Assembly: GCA_944386545.1 (NCBI GenBank)
Contig: CALXBK010000005.1
Span: forward strand, 22,175-86,174
DNA length: 64,000 bases
Reading direction: 5' to 3'
Source: an uncultured Ruminiclostridium sp.
Lineage (GTDB): Bacteria; Bacillota; Clostridia; Oscillospirales; Ruminococcaceae
Shown here one piece after another: positions 25,569-33,645 of this stretch. The number at the start of each line of letters is the position of its first letter. Within the stretch, counting starts at the first letter, position 1. The position numbers and the translations under genes were made by a program. The notes below the pieces were generated by a model. That model did not search any database. It was not told the DNA's origin and worked only from the letters and a program-made list of their open reading frames with translations.

Positions 25569-27635
25569 ATGGTAAAAAAGATGATGAGCAACGTGTTTGC
25601 CGTGTTTGTAATTTTTATCGTACTCGGTATTATCATACCTCTGCCGACGCCCGTGCTCGACTTTCTTCTGATTGTAAACATAGGACTTTCCCTTGTCATA
25701 CTTCTTATGACAATGTACATAAAGGAGGCTCTTGAGTTCTCCATCTTCCCGACAATACTCCTTCTGACGACGGTTTTTCGACTGTCGCTGAACATATCCA
25801 CAACAAGAGGAATTCTCTCGAACGGCTATGCGGGCGAGGTTGTAAAAACCTTCGGTGAGTTCGTAATGGGCGGCGACGCCATTGTCGGATTTATCATCTT
25901 CATAATCATCGTAATAGTAAACTTCCTGGTTATCACCAAGGGCTCGGAACGTGTATCCGAGGTAGCGGCAAGATTTACCCTCGACGCAATGCCGGGTAAG
26001 CAGATGGCTATCGACGCAGACCTGAACACGGGCGCGATTACCGACGAGGAAGCCAAGATACGCCGTGCCAAGGTACAGCGCGAGAGCGACTTTTACGGAG
26101 CTATGGACGGTGCGACGAAGTTCGTAAAGGGAGATGCGATAATCTCCATTATTACCGCACTTATTAACCTTATAGGCGGCGCTGTGCTGGGACTTATGGA
26201 CGGACAGGATTTCAACACCGTGCTTTCCACCTACTCCCTTGCGACGGTCGGCGACGGCCTTTGCTCGCAGATACCCGCACTTATGATTTCCGTTGCAACC
26301 GGTATGGTTGTAACAAGGGCGGCAAGCACCGACAGCTTCAACGAGGATATAAAAAGGCAGTTTACCTCTCAGCCCAACGTCATGATGATTTCGGGTATCG
26401 TTGTTGCGGCGCTGATTGTTGTGCCGGGCTTCCCCAAGCTGATACTCCTCATGGTAGGCTTCGGACTGTTCTTCTTCGGTCTTTGGCTTTCAAGAAAGCA
26501 GGAAAGGCTGCTTGCGGCGCAAAAGGCGCGCGAGCAAAGGGAGTCGCTTGCGAAAATGCAGGAAAAGCCCAGCAGCGAGGGCGACTATTACAGGGACATC
26601 GACAACGTGTTCAAGCTGCTTAACGTCGAGCAGATAGAAATGGAGTTCGGTTACAGCCTGCTCCACCTCGTTGACGAGAAAAGCGGCGGTCACTTTATAG
26701 ACCGTGTGGTAATGTTCAGAAAGCAGTTTGCGCTGGATATGGGTATGGTTATCCCGTCGGTAAGAATGACGGACAATCCCGAAATAACCCCCAACCAGTA
26801 TGTTATAAAAATAAAGGGCGAGGAGGTAGCGAGAGGTGAGATACTCTCAGACCATTATCTTGCTTTGGATAACGGCGACGTTATAAACCCAGTTGAGGGA
26901 ATTGACACCGTTGAGCCCGCTTTCGGAATTCCGGCGAAGTGGATAAGCGCAGACAAGAAGGTAATGGCGGACGTTGCGGGCTATACGCTTATAGATCCCG
27001 TATCGGTAATGATAACGCACTTATCCGAGGTTATAAAGCAGCATTGCAGCGAGCTTCTCTCACGGCAGGACGTAAAGACCATGGTGGAAAACATCAAGGC
27101 GACAAACCCGACGCTTATCGACGACCTTATACCGAACGTCATATCGCTTGGCTATCTCGAAAAGGTGCTGTGCCTGCTGCTTCGCGAGGGCGTGCCGATA
27201 AGGGATATGGAAACGATACTCGAAACGCTGGGCGACCATGCGGGTGCGCTCAAGGATATAGACATCGTAACGGAATACGTAAGACAGGCGCTTAAGCGTA
27301 CCATTACAAGACGCTTCTGCGAGGCAGGCTCGCTGAGGGTAATTACGGTTGATCCCAAGGTTGAGGATACGATAGTTGCGAGCGTAAAGAAATCCGACAC
27401 GGGCAGTTATCTTGCAATGGATCCCGACCTCATTCAGAAGATTGTTTCCGTGACAACGGGCGAAATAGACAAGGTAAAGGACGTTATCCCGAATATAATC
27501 GTACTCACCTCTCCCGTTGTGCGTATCTACTTTAAAAAGCTGATAGACCAGTTTATACCCAATATTACGGTGCTTTCGTACAGCGAGATTGACAGCACCG
27601 CACAGATACAGGCGATAGGAAATATTGCGCTGTAG
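25569..27635 (+). CDS. flhA: Flagellar export protein FlhA
   Basis: A 688-residue protein that forms the nonameric export platform. The first 320 residues hold about eight membrane helices with the FHIPEP signature region (TTVFRLSLNISTTRGIL; GDAIVGFIIF; ARFTLDAMPGKQMAIDADLN). The cytoplasmic part (about 330-688) binds chaperone-substrate complexes. GGAGA is 13 nt from the ATG. In most Firmicutes flhF and flhG come next; here fliA follows directly after 30 nt. Confidence 0.97.
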   Translation: MVKKMMSNVFAVFVIFIVLGIIIPLPTPVLDFLLIVNIGLSLVILLMTMYIKEALEFSIFPTILLLTTVFRLSLNISTTRGILSNGYAGEVVKTFGEFVMGGDAIVGFIIFIIIVIVNFLVITKGSERVSEVAARFTLDAMPGKQMAIDADLNTGAITDEEAKIRRAKVQRESDFYGAMDGATKFVKGDAIISIITALINLIGGAVLGLMDGQDFNTVLSTYSLATVGDGLCSQIPALMISVATGMVVTRAASTDSFNEDIKRQFTSQPNVMMISGIVVAALIVVPGFPKLILLMVGFGLFFFGLWLSRKQERLLAAQKAREQRESLAKMQEKPSSEGDYYRDIDNVFKLLNVEQIEMEFGYSLLHLVDEKSGGHFIDRVVMFRKQFALDMGMVIPSVRMTDNPEITPNQYVIKIKGEEVARGEILSDHYLALDNGDVINPVEGIDTVEPAFGIPAKWISADKKVMADVAGYTLIDPVSVMITHLSEVIKQHCSELLSRQDVKTMVENIKATNPTLIDDLIPNVISLGYLEKVLCLLLREGVPIRDMETILETLGDHAGALKDIDIVTEYVRQALKRTITRRFCEAGSLRVITVDPKVEDTIVASVKKSDTGSYLAMDPDLIQKIVSVTTGEIDKVKDVIPNIIVLTSPVVRIYFKKLIDQFIPNITVLSYSEIDSTAQIQAIGNIAL

Positions 27636-27665
27636 CTGATAACCACTTCGGGAAAGGAGGAAACT

Positions 27666-28427
27666 ATGGCGGTAATTACTCCGAATGCCGAACGCATACC
27701 CGACCTGCTCGAAAAATACAGGCAGACGGGCGATATAAACGTAAGAAATGAAATCGTACTGCTGAACTTAGAGCTTGTCAGAGCCATAGCCTGCTCCATG
27801 AGAGGCGTGTACACAGGGTACGCCGACACCGACGATATAGTAAACGAGGGTGTTATCGCTCTTATGGCGGCGATAGAGGGCTACGATGCGCAACGCGGTG
27901 TAAAATTTGAAACCTACGCAGGAATTAAGATAAAGGGCGCGATTATCGACTATATGCGCCGCCTTGACAGAGTGCCGCGAACACTCAGACGGCTGTCAAA
28001 ACAGTTAGACGAGAACTTTGCACGGCTTAACTCCGAGCTTGGCAGAGCGCCGACAAACGCAGAGCTTGCAAAAAGCATGGATATGACCGAACAGCAATTA
28101 TCCCGCCTTATGGCGAACACTGCGGGAATGATTACGCTCTCGTTTGAGGAGCTGTTATACGAGGACAATTTCGACTCCGGCTTTGCTTCAGGCGACGATA
28201 CCGCCGACAAACAGCTTTTTGAAAGGGAGAAAAAGCAGGTTATAGCCGATGCGGTTGCGGCTCTTGCCGAGAAGGAACGGCTTGTGGTAACAATGTACTA
28301 TTACGAGAGGCTGAAATACTCCGAAATTGCAAAGGTTATGGGAGTCACCCAGTCGAGGGTGTGCCAGATTCATTCACGGGCGATGCTTGTGCTTAAAAAC
28401 AAGCTCGAAGAATATATCAAGGGATAG
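27666..28427 (+). CDS. fliA: Flagellar RNA polymerase sigma factor FliA (sigma-28/SigD)
   Basis: A 253-residue sigma-70 family factor of the FliA/WhiG group. Region 2 covers LNLELVRAIACSM to FETYAGIKIKGAIIDYMRRLDRVPR (about 30-105). Region 3 (LGRAPTNAELAKSMDMTEQQL) is at about 125-150, and region 4 with the helix-turn-helix (YSEIAKVMGVTQSRVCQIHSRA) is at about 215-237. It would drive late flagellar genes such as flagellin, none of which is in the window. GGAAAGGAGGAAACT precedes the ATG. I found no matching sigma-28 promoter upstream of genes here. Confidence 0.94.
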   Translation: MAVITPNAERIPDLLEKYRQTGDINVRNEIVLLNLELVRAIACSMRGVYTGYADTDDIVNEGVIALMAAIEGYDAQRGVKFETYAGIKIKGAIIDYMRRLDRVPRTLRRLSKQLDENFARLNSELGRAPTNAELAKSMDMTEQQLSRLMANTAGMITLSFEELLYEDNFDSGFASGDDTADKQLFEREKKQVIADAVAALAEKERLVVTMYYYERLKYSEIAKVMGVTQSRVCQIHSRAMLVLKNKLEEYIKG

Positions 28428-28441
28428 AAAGGAGGGAGAAA

Positions 28442-29182
28442 ATGCAAAGAGCGTTCTATAATCTAGCACAGTCAATGATAAACCATCAGCGTTCTCTTGA
28501 CGCTATTTCAAACAACCTGACAAACATCAACACGGCAGGCTACAAAAAGGATGAGATAGTGACAAACACCTTTAAGGAAGAGCTTATACTCGTCAGCAAC
28601 CGCAGAAAGGTAAGCGGCTCATTCTTGCAGACCTATGTTGACACAAGCAAGACAAACCTTGAGCAGAGCAGCTTTGAATTTACCGAGAGCCCGTTTGACG
28701 TAGGCATACAGGGCGATGTGTACTTCAATATACAGACTGCGACAGGCGATGTCATGCAGACAAGAAAGGGACAGTTTGAGCTGGACTCAGAGGGCTATCT
28801 CTGCCTTAACGACAGCGGCAGGGTAATGGGACAAAACGGTCCGATTTACATAGGCAACGACGACTTCATAGTAGACAATGACGGTAACATATTAAATCCC
28901 GACGGCGAGATAGTTGACGCCTTACTTTTAAGCTACATACCGCCCGAAGCGGACGTCGCAAAGGTAGGCGACAGCCTGTTCGTGTATGACGGAGATATGG
29001 AAATACCCGAGGGCTTGTCCTATGACATCATTCAGGGCTGCTTTGAAAAGTCAAATGTGGACGCAAACAAGGAAATTACCGCCATGATGGAAACACAGCG
29101 GCTGTTTGAGGCGAGCAGCGCCATCCTCAAATACATGGATACCATCAACGGCAGAGCGGCAAGCGAAATTATCAAACTATAA
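28442..29182 (+). CDS. flgF: Flagellar basal-body rod protein, FlgF/FlgG family (first)
   Basis: A 246-residue rod protein. The N-terminal signature is MINHQRSLDAISNNLTNINTAGYKKDE, and the C-terminal helix pair ends with KEITAMMETQRLFEASSAILKYMD. It is one of two adjacent paralogues corresponding to FlhO/FlhP in Bacillus or FlgF/FlgG elsewhere; the end sequence makes this one more FlgF-like, but the symbol is uncertain. AAAGGAGGGAGAAA precedes the ATG. It lies 14 nt after fliA. Confidence 0.88.
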   Translation: MQRAFYNLAQSMINHQRSLDAISNNLTNINTAGYKKDEIVTNTFKEELILVSNRRKVSGSFLQTYVDTSKTNLEQSSFEFTESPFDVGIQGDVYFNIQTATGDVMQTRKGQFELDSEGYLCLNDSGRVMGQNGPIYIGNDDFIVDNDGNILNPDGEIVDALLLSYIPPEADVAKVGDSLFVYDGDMEIPEGLSYDIIQGCFEKSNVDANKEITAMMETQRLFEASSAILKYMDTINGRAASEIIKL

Positions 29183-29197
29183 GCGAGGTGAAAAGAA

Positions 29198-29926
29198 TTG
29201 AACATAGCGTTTTACACAGGCAGAACGGGACTTATCGCACAGCAGGAGGGACTTAACGTTTACTCCAACAACATAGCGAACGTCAACACCGTCGGCTTTA
29301 AGGCGTCACGTCCGAGCTTTGCGGACTGCATTTACACCGTTCAGCGTGCGACTGAGCCGGAATGGCAGACAGGACACGGCGAGTATGTGCAAAGCACACA
29401 GCTTATGTACGGCGTGGGAGTGTTTACCTTTACGGAGCGTGAGCTTGATTTTGCGATACCGTCTGAGGAAGGCTTCTTTGCGGTAATGGACAGAAACGGC
29501 AATGTAAACTATACAAGAGCCGGAGATTTTCAGATGTCGCAGATTGACGACCACTGGGAGCTTGTCACCGTAAACGGAGAATTTGTACTGGATTACGAGG
29601 GCAATCACATCACCGTACCCTTTGTCGAAAACACCGACACACCCGATTATGCCGCACTTACAGAGATGATAGGCGTATACACCTTCGACAACAACTTTGG
29701 ACTCGAACTTCTCGGAAGCAACAAGTTTGCCGCCACCGAGAGGTCGGGAGAGGCTGCTGCCGATACGAACGTTGAAAAGCTGAGAATGGCGCTCGAACGC
29801 TCCAATACGGATATTGCGGGCGATATGGTGCATATCATAGAAACACAGCGGTCTTACCAGCTCAGCGCGAGAGTAGTGCAGACTGCCGACGAGCTTGAGC
29901 GTATAACAAACAATTTACGAGCATAA
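29198..29926 (+). CDS. flgG: Flagellar basal-body rod protein, FlgF/FlgG family (second)
   Basis: A 242-residue rod protein paralogous to its upstream neighbour. N-terminal signature: GLIAQQEGLNVYSNNIANVNTVGFKAS. The C-terminus, RMALERSNTDIAGDMVHIIETQRSYQLSARVVQTADEL, is close to the FlgG distal-rod pattern. The start is TTG, preceded by GCGAGGTGAAAAGAA. It is followed by a hairpin and cheC. Confidence 0.87.
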   Translation: MNIAFYTGRTGLIAQQEGLNVYSNNIANVNTVGFKASRPSFADCIYTVQRATEPEWQTGHGEYVQSTQLMYGVGVFTFTERELDFAIPSEEGFFAVMDRNGNVNYTRAGDFQMSQIDDHWELVTVNGEFVLDYEGNHITVPFVENTDTPDYAALTEMIGVYTFDNNFGLELLGSNKFAATERSGEAAADTNVEKLRMALERSNTDIAGDMVHIIETQRSYQLSARVVQTADELERITNNLRA

Positions 29927-29948
29927 TTTTCTCCTTTATAAAGCTGTC

Positions 29949-29974
29949 CTCCCCTGTAAGGTAAGGCAGGGGAG
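29949..29974 (+). other. Intercistronic hairpin between flgG and cheC
   Basis: CTCCCCTG pairs with CAGGGGAG across a 10-nt loop. No U-run follows, so an mRNA-stabilising or attenuating role is more likely than termination. Confidence 0.45.
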
Positions 29975-30009
29975 TGACGGCGAAATCAAATCCGGGATGA
30001 GGTGACATT

Positions 30010-30630
30010 ATGATAAAAAGCTACGATGACTTGAACCCCGTACAGCTTGATGTACTGCGTGAAATAGGAAACATAGGTTCAGGAAACGCCGCAACTGCGC
30101 TCTCTCAGCTACTCGGAAGATGTGTTGATATGCAGGTGCCGAAGGTTCAGCTTATGGACATCGGCGATGCGATAAATACCTTAGGCTCACCCGATAAATT
30201 GGTGGTGGGAATACTTGTGCGGCTTTCGGGCGACCTTGACGGAATGATTATGTTTCTGCTTGAGGAGGCATTTGCCAAGACGATAGTTACGGGGCTTACG
30301 GGCAATCACCCGTTTACCCTTTACGAGCTGAGCCCCGAGGACGCATCGGTGCTGAGCGAAATAGGAAATATAATGGGCGGAAGCTATATAAACGCTATCG
30401 CGGATTTAAGCTCAACGGTAATAGATATGTCCGTGCCCATGCTTACCGTTGATATGCTGGGCGCAATAATGACAGTACCCGCAACGGAGCTTTCCGAGGC
30501 TTACGAGAAGGTACTTATGATAAGCGAACAATTTTTGATAGATTCAATTGAAATACAATCGGATATGCTGCTTATTCCGACAGTTGCGTCGCTTAGCAAC
30601 ATACTGAAAATACTGGGGGCAGACAGTTGA
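30010..30630 (+). CDS. cheC: Chemotaxis CheY-P phosphatase CheC
   Basis: A 206-residue protein made of two CheC half-domains. Both active sites are intact: LREIGNIGSGNAATALS at about 15-31 and LSEIGNIMGGSYINAIA at about 117-133, with the Glu and Asn that remove phosphate from CheY-P (the second has Asn at EIGN and Ser-Tyr in place of the usual Ala). CheC is activated by CheD, encoded next. GAGGTGACATT precedes ATG. The stop codon overlaps the cheD start. Confidence 0.95.
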   Translation: MIKSYDDLNPVQLDVLREIGNIGSGNAATALSQLLGRCVDMQVPKVQLMDIGDAINTLGSPDKLVVGILVRLSGDLDGMIMFLLEEAFAKTIVTGLTGNHPFTLYELSPEDASVLSEIGNIMGGSYINAIADLSSTVIDMSVPMLTVDMLGAIMTVPATELSEAYEKVLMISEQFLIDSIEIQSDMLLIPTVASLSNILKILGADS

Positions 30631-31100
30631 AAATCATTGTCGGAATTTCCGACCAGAAGCTGTGCCGAGTCCCCGATACGCTCATTACATACGCTCTGGG
30701 AAGCTGTGTGGGAATATGTATGTTTGACAAGACTGCGGGCATTGCAGGTCTTGCTCATGTAATGCTCCCCGACAGCTCGGCAATTCCTGCGGACAGCAAC
30801 AAGTGCAAGTTCGCGGATACCGCCATTCCCCTGCTTTTCGATGCGATGGTACAAAGCGGAGCATCGCCGTCAAGAATTACGGCGAAGATAGCAGGCGGAG
30901 CGAATATGTTTGCACCTGTGTCGGAGGCAATGTCCATAGGCGACCGTAACGTTGAAGCGACAAAGGCGGCGCTTGCAAAGCTCGGTGTACCGATAATTGC
31001 GTCGGATACGGGGCTTAACTACGGCAGAACTGTGTCCTTCAGCCCCGAGGACGGGATGATGGAGATAGTATCAAGCTTAAAGGGAAACAAGACAATCTGA
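30627..31100 (+). CDS. cheD: Chemoreceptor glutamine deamidase CheD
   Basis: A 157-residue protein that deamidates chemoreceptor glutamines and stimulates CheC. The catalytic Cys is in YALGSCVGICMFD (about residue 27), the His in GLAHVMLPDS (about 44), and the Thr region is in SRITAKIAGGANMF. The start is a TTG overlapping the cheC stop, which suggests tight translational coupling of the partner pair. No cheA, cheW, cheB or cheR accompanies it in this window. Confidence 0.94.
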   Translation: MKIIVGISDQKLCRVPDTLITYALGSCVGICMFDKTAGIAGLAHVMLPDSSAIPADSNKCKFADTAIPLLFDAMVQSGASPSRITAKIAGGANMFAPVSEAMSIGDRNVEATKAALAKLGVPIIASDTGLNYGRTVSFSPEDGMMEIVSSLKGNKTI

Positions 31101-31175
31101 CAGACAGTTATGCTCTTTCGGGATAACAGCAATCAGCAATGACGCAAGAAAAATAAGAAAGAAAAGAGGTGTGAC

Positions 31176-32693
31176 ATGGATAACGCAGACAGAAAAATGA
31201 ACGACGTACCGATGTCCGAGCTTGTTGAGCTTGAAAAGCAGACAGCTTCACCGATACAGCCGGAGGATATAGCTATAAAGCCTGCGCCTCCGATGATGCA
31301 GGGAGCACAAGGCCCGTTCGGGATTAAGACAGATGCTGTCGCAAAGGTAGTGGTATCTGACGACAAGTTAGAAGCGACTATGTGCGTGTTCGCCCCCCAG
31401 TTTTCGGGCAGGGATATTACGGTTGACGATATGAAGGCGGCACTTAGGGCAGAGCATGTCACCTACGGAATAGATGAGCCGCTTCTTGAAGAAATAGCGG
31501 CAAACAGGCTGTATGACAAGATTTTTACGGTAGCGTACGGTATGCCCGCGCATGACGGTGCGGATGGAAGCGTAGCGAGCCTTTACGAAAAGAACAAGGA
31601 GCTTACTCCCCGCACTCTTGAGGACGGAAGCGTTGACTTCAGAGATCTCGGACTGGTTGTAAATATCAGTGCGAACGACCTGATTTGCGAAATCACACCC
31701 GAAACTCCCGGCGAGGAGGGTATGAACGTCTGCGGGCAAGTGATAGCGCCGCGTCCCGGCAGACCGCCCGTAATCCCGCAGGGACAGAACACCGTGCTGT
31801 CCGCTGACGGAACAAAGCTGTATGCGGCGCAAAGCGGAAACCTGGTATACAAGAACGGCAAATTCAACGTTGAAACCACGTTTATGATTTCCAAGGATAT
31901 AGACGTGTCCACGGGAAATATAAACTTCCTCGGCGATGTTATAGTAAAGGGAAGCGTGCAGGAGGGCTTTTCGGTAACTGCGGGCGGAAGCCTCACGGTA
32001 TACGGCGCCGTAACCGGAGCGGAAATTACCGCACATGACGACATCACCGTAAAGAACGGCGTGTGTGCGAGCAAGATAACCTCGCAATACGGCAATATCT
32101 CCATAGGCTTCGGCGAAAACGATATTATCACCACCAGGGGCAATCTTACAAGCACCTCGCTCGTTGCATGCAGGATAAAGATTGAGGGTAACCTCGACTG
32201 TACACGCTCGCCCGGTGCGCTTGTCGGCGGAGAGTGCAGTGTAATGGGCAGCTTCGCCGTAGCACAGCTCGGACACAAGAGCTATATCCAGACTGTCGTA
32301 TCTGTCGGCAGTACCAGCAATCTCCTCATGGAGATGGACGCTCTTGAAAAGCAGTGCGCCGAAATTGACGAATATATTCAGAAGATAAGCGCCTCGCTTG
32401 AATATCTTCAGGAGAAAAAGAGAAGAGGTGAGCATCTCCCGCCCGATAAGGAGGCCTATATTGCTTCGGCAATCCGCATGAAAGTGCAGAAGGGACTTGA
32501 CAAAAAGCCTCTCAGACAGCGCATAGACGAGATAAAGCATATCATAAACGCAAAGGAAAGCCTTTCGCTCAAAATCCAGAAGTGCATTTATCCCAATGTC
32601 AAGATAAATCTCAACAGCTTCTCAACCGTGACCACATCGGAATACGGCAGATGTAACGTAGTCTGCGGTGCGAACGGTATCGAATTCAGATAG
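31176..32693 (+). CDS. FapA/DUF342 family protein at the end of the fla/che operon
   Basis: A 505-residue protein of the FapA (DUF342) family. The FapA N-terminal region includes VNISANDLICEITPETPGEEGMNVCGQ (about 165-190), followed by a long parallel beta-helix-like part with repeated VxGxV strands (GDVIVKGSVQEGFSVTAGGSLTVYG) and a charged helical stretch at about 385-460. Members are commonly found beside flagellar or chemotaxis genes and have been called polymerisation or assembly proteins, but the role is unsettled. AAGAGGTGTGAC precedes ATG. It is the last gene of the cluster. Confidence 0.88.
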   Translation: MDNADRKMNDVPMSELVELEKQTASPIQPEDIAIKPAPPMMQGAQGPFGIKTDAVAKVVVSDDKLEATMCVFAPQFSGRDITVDDMKAALRAEHVTYGIDEPLLEEIAANRLYDKIFTVAYGMPAHDGADGSVASLYEKNKELTPRTLEDGSVDFRDLGLVVNISANDLICEITPETPGEEGMNVCGQVIAPRPGRPPVIPQGQNTVLSADGTKLYAAQSGNLVYKNGKFNVETTFMISKDIDVSTGNINFLGDVIVKGSVQEGFSVTAGGSLTVYGAVTGAEITAHDDITVKNGVCASKITSQYGNISIGFGENDIITTRGNLTSTSLVACRIKIEGNLDCTRSPGALVGGECSVMGSFAVAQLGHKSYIQTVVSVGSTSNLLMEMDALEKQCAEIDEYIQKISASLEYLQEKKRRGEHLPPDKEAYIASAIRMKVQKGLDKKPLRQRIDEIKHIINAKESLSLKIQKCIYPNVKINLNSFSTVTTSEYGRCNVVCGANGIEFR

Positions 32694-32714
32694 CAGGCGG
32701 CAGATCTGTGCACC

Positions 32715-32784
32715 CGGTTCTCGGGCGCATAAAGAAAGCGCTGTTTGTTCGGCAGCTTGCGCCCTCGGCGGCTTCGCCGCTGAA
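32715..32784 (-). repeat. Dispersed repeat family member (GGGCGC...GCGCCCGAGAAC)
   Basis: Read on the minus strand, a GCGGCGAAGCCGC hairpin precedes GAGGGCGCAAG, and TATGCGCCCGAGAACCG closes the outer stem. This matches the 115-bp tandem units and the 49-kb copies in layout. It directly follows the FapA gene stop. Confidence 0.75.
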
Positions 32785-32848
32785 CGGCAGTTATAGGCTA
32801 AACCTTTTGTGCCGTCTCACGGCGTGCTTCGATTGAGCATATTGAAAC

Positions 32849-32890
32849 AGTAAAGCAGCGAACGCTTGGGCGTTCGCTGCTTTACTTTAT
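32849..32890. terminator. Strong bidirectional terminator after the fla/che operon
   Basis: A perfect 16-bp stem (AGTAAAGCAGCGAACG with its complement) around CTTGGG, with T-rich sequence on both sides. It is the first of five terminator-like hairpins in the gene-free stretch 32694-33643. Confidence 0.85.
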
Positions 32891-33050
32891 TCGCCCTTAG
32901 AAGGTGTTGTCTGCCACGCAAAACGCAAAAAGTGGGAAACCACGGAATAAGCCGAAATAAAGCGGGATAAATCAGCACAAAGCTAATTGTTATGCGGTTT
33001 GTTGCGTGTTGCAAGTGGTTTATCCGGCACGGCGTTGAAAAATGAGTTGT

Positions 33051-33085
33051 CAAAAAAATCGGTGTGTTTTTGCACCGATTTTTTT
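33051..33085. terminator. Terminator-like hairpin
   Basis: AAAAAAATCGGTG pairs with CACCGATTTTTTT around TGTTTTTG. Classical intrinsic terminator shape in both directions. Confidence 0.85.
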
Positions 33086-33145
33086 TATCTGTTGAAAAGG
33101 AGAAGCGTTTTAAATAACCGTTTCAAACTGTTTTAATTGCATTTT

Positions 33146-33187
33146 AAAAGCCGTTAAAGCGCATTGTTAAGCGTTTTAACGGCTTTT
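33146..33187. terminator. Terminator-like hairpin
   Basis: AAAAGCCGTTAAA pairs with TTTAACGGCTTTT (one unpaired T) around a loop of about 16 nt, with flanking T-rich sequence. Confidence 0.7.
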
Positions 33188-33267
33188 CTTTCACTTTTAT
33201 ATGAATTTAAATAAATTCCAATTATTGAAAATGTTAGCAACGAACTCAACGAACAAAAATCAATGTA

Positions 33268-33295
33268 TCAACGAACTTGTTCGTTGAGCTTTTTG
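33268..33295 (+). terminator. Terminator-like hairpin
   Basis: TCAACGAAC-TT-GTTCGTTGA followed by GCTTTTTG. Additional AACGAAC copies at 33239-33255 could compete for the same partner. Confidence 0.7.
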
Positions 33296-33455
33296 TCTAA
33301 CCTAAAATCTAAAGAAAAAGTTAAAATTGTACTACTTTTTTTACAACGAACCTATAACCTTTCCCTTGCACACGCAAGTATCGTCTGAACCGATCCTATC
33401 ATTGTATTAATCACAGCATGAAAAGACTAAAGAATCAATATCACAAGAAACACAA

Positions 33456-33492
33456 GGACGCTTTTGACATAAACATCAAAAGCGTCTTTACA
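33456..33492 (+). terminator. Terminator-like hairpin
   Basis: GACGCTTTTGA and TCAAAAGCGTC around CATAAACA, followed by TTTACAATACTT. Nothing that looks like a gene ends here. Confidence 0.65.
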
Positions 33493-33574
33493 ATACTTCT
33501 GTATGGCCAACCGAAAAATGTCCTCTGTATTATTATTTTGGCATATTCAAGCCTGCTGTGATTTACCTGACGGA

Positions 33575-33645
33575 TAATCGTGTTAAGCGCAGGGGCGCAG
33601 AATATCCTAAGCATTTGCACTGTTTATTCGCCCCCGAGAACAGTC
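33575..33645 (+). repeat. Dispersed repeat family member next to scfB
   Basis: GGGGCGCAGAATATCCTAAG and CGCCCCCGAGAACAG match the 49-kb copies in order and spacing. It ends at the stop codon of the minus-strand scfB gene. Confidence 0.75.

Noticed and set aside
31368..32540. A 390-codon frame antisense to the FapA gene
   Set aside because: Shadow of a real gene in another frame; no ribosome site or motif.
5265..32693. Sigma-28 promoters inside the flagellar cluster
   Set aside because: I looked for TAAA followed at 14-16 bases by GCCGATAA in front of genes and saw none; the few GCCGATAA-like strings lie inside repeats or genes without a partner box.
32817..33053. A 78-codon minus-strand frame after the FapA gene
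   Set aside because: It covers the strong terminator hairpin and has no ribosome site or recognisable motif.
33418..33561. A 47-codon open frame starting MKRLKNQYHKKHK in the gene-free stretch after the fla/che operon
   Set aside because: No ribosome site precedes it, and a terminator-like hairpin lies inside the frame, so it is more likely chance.
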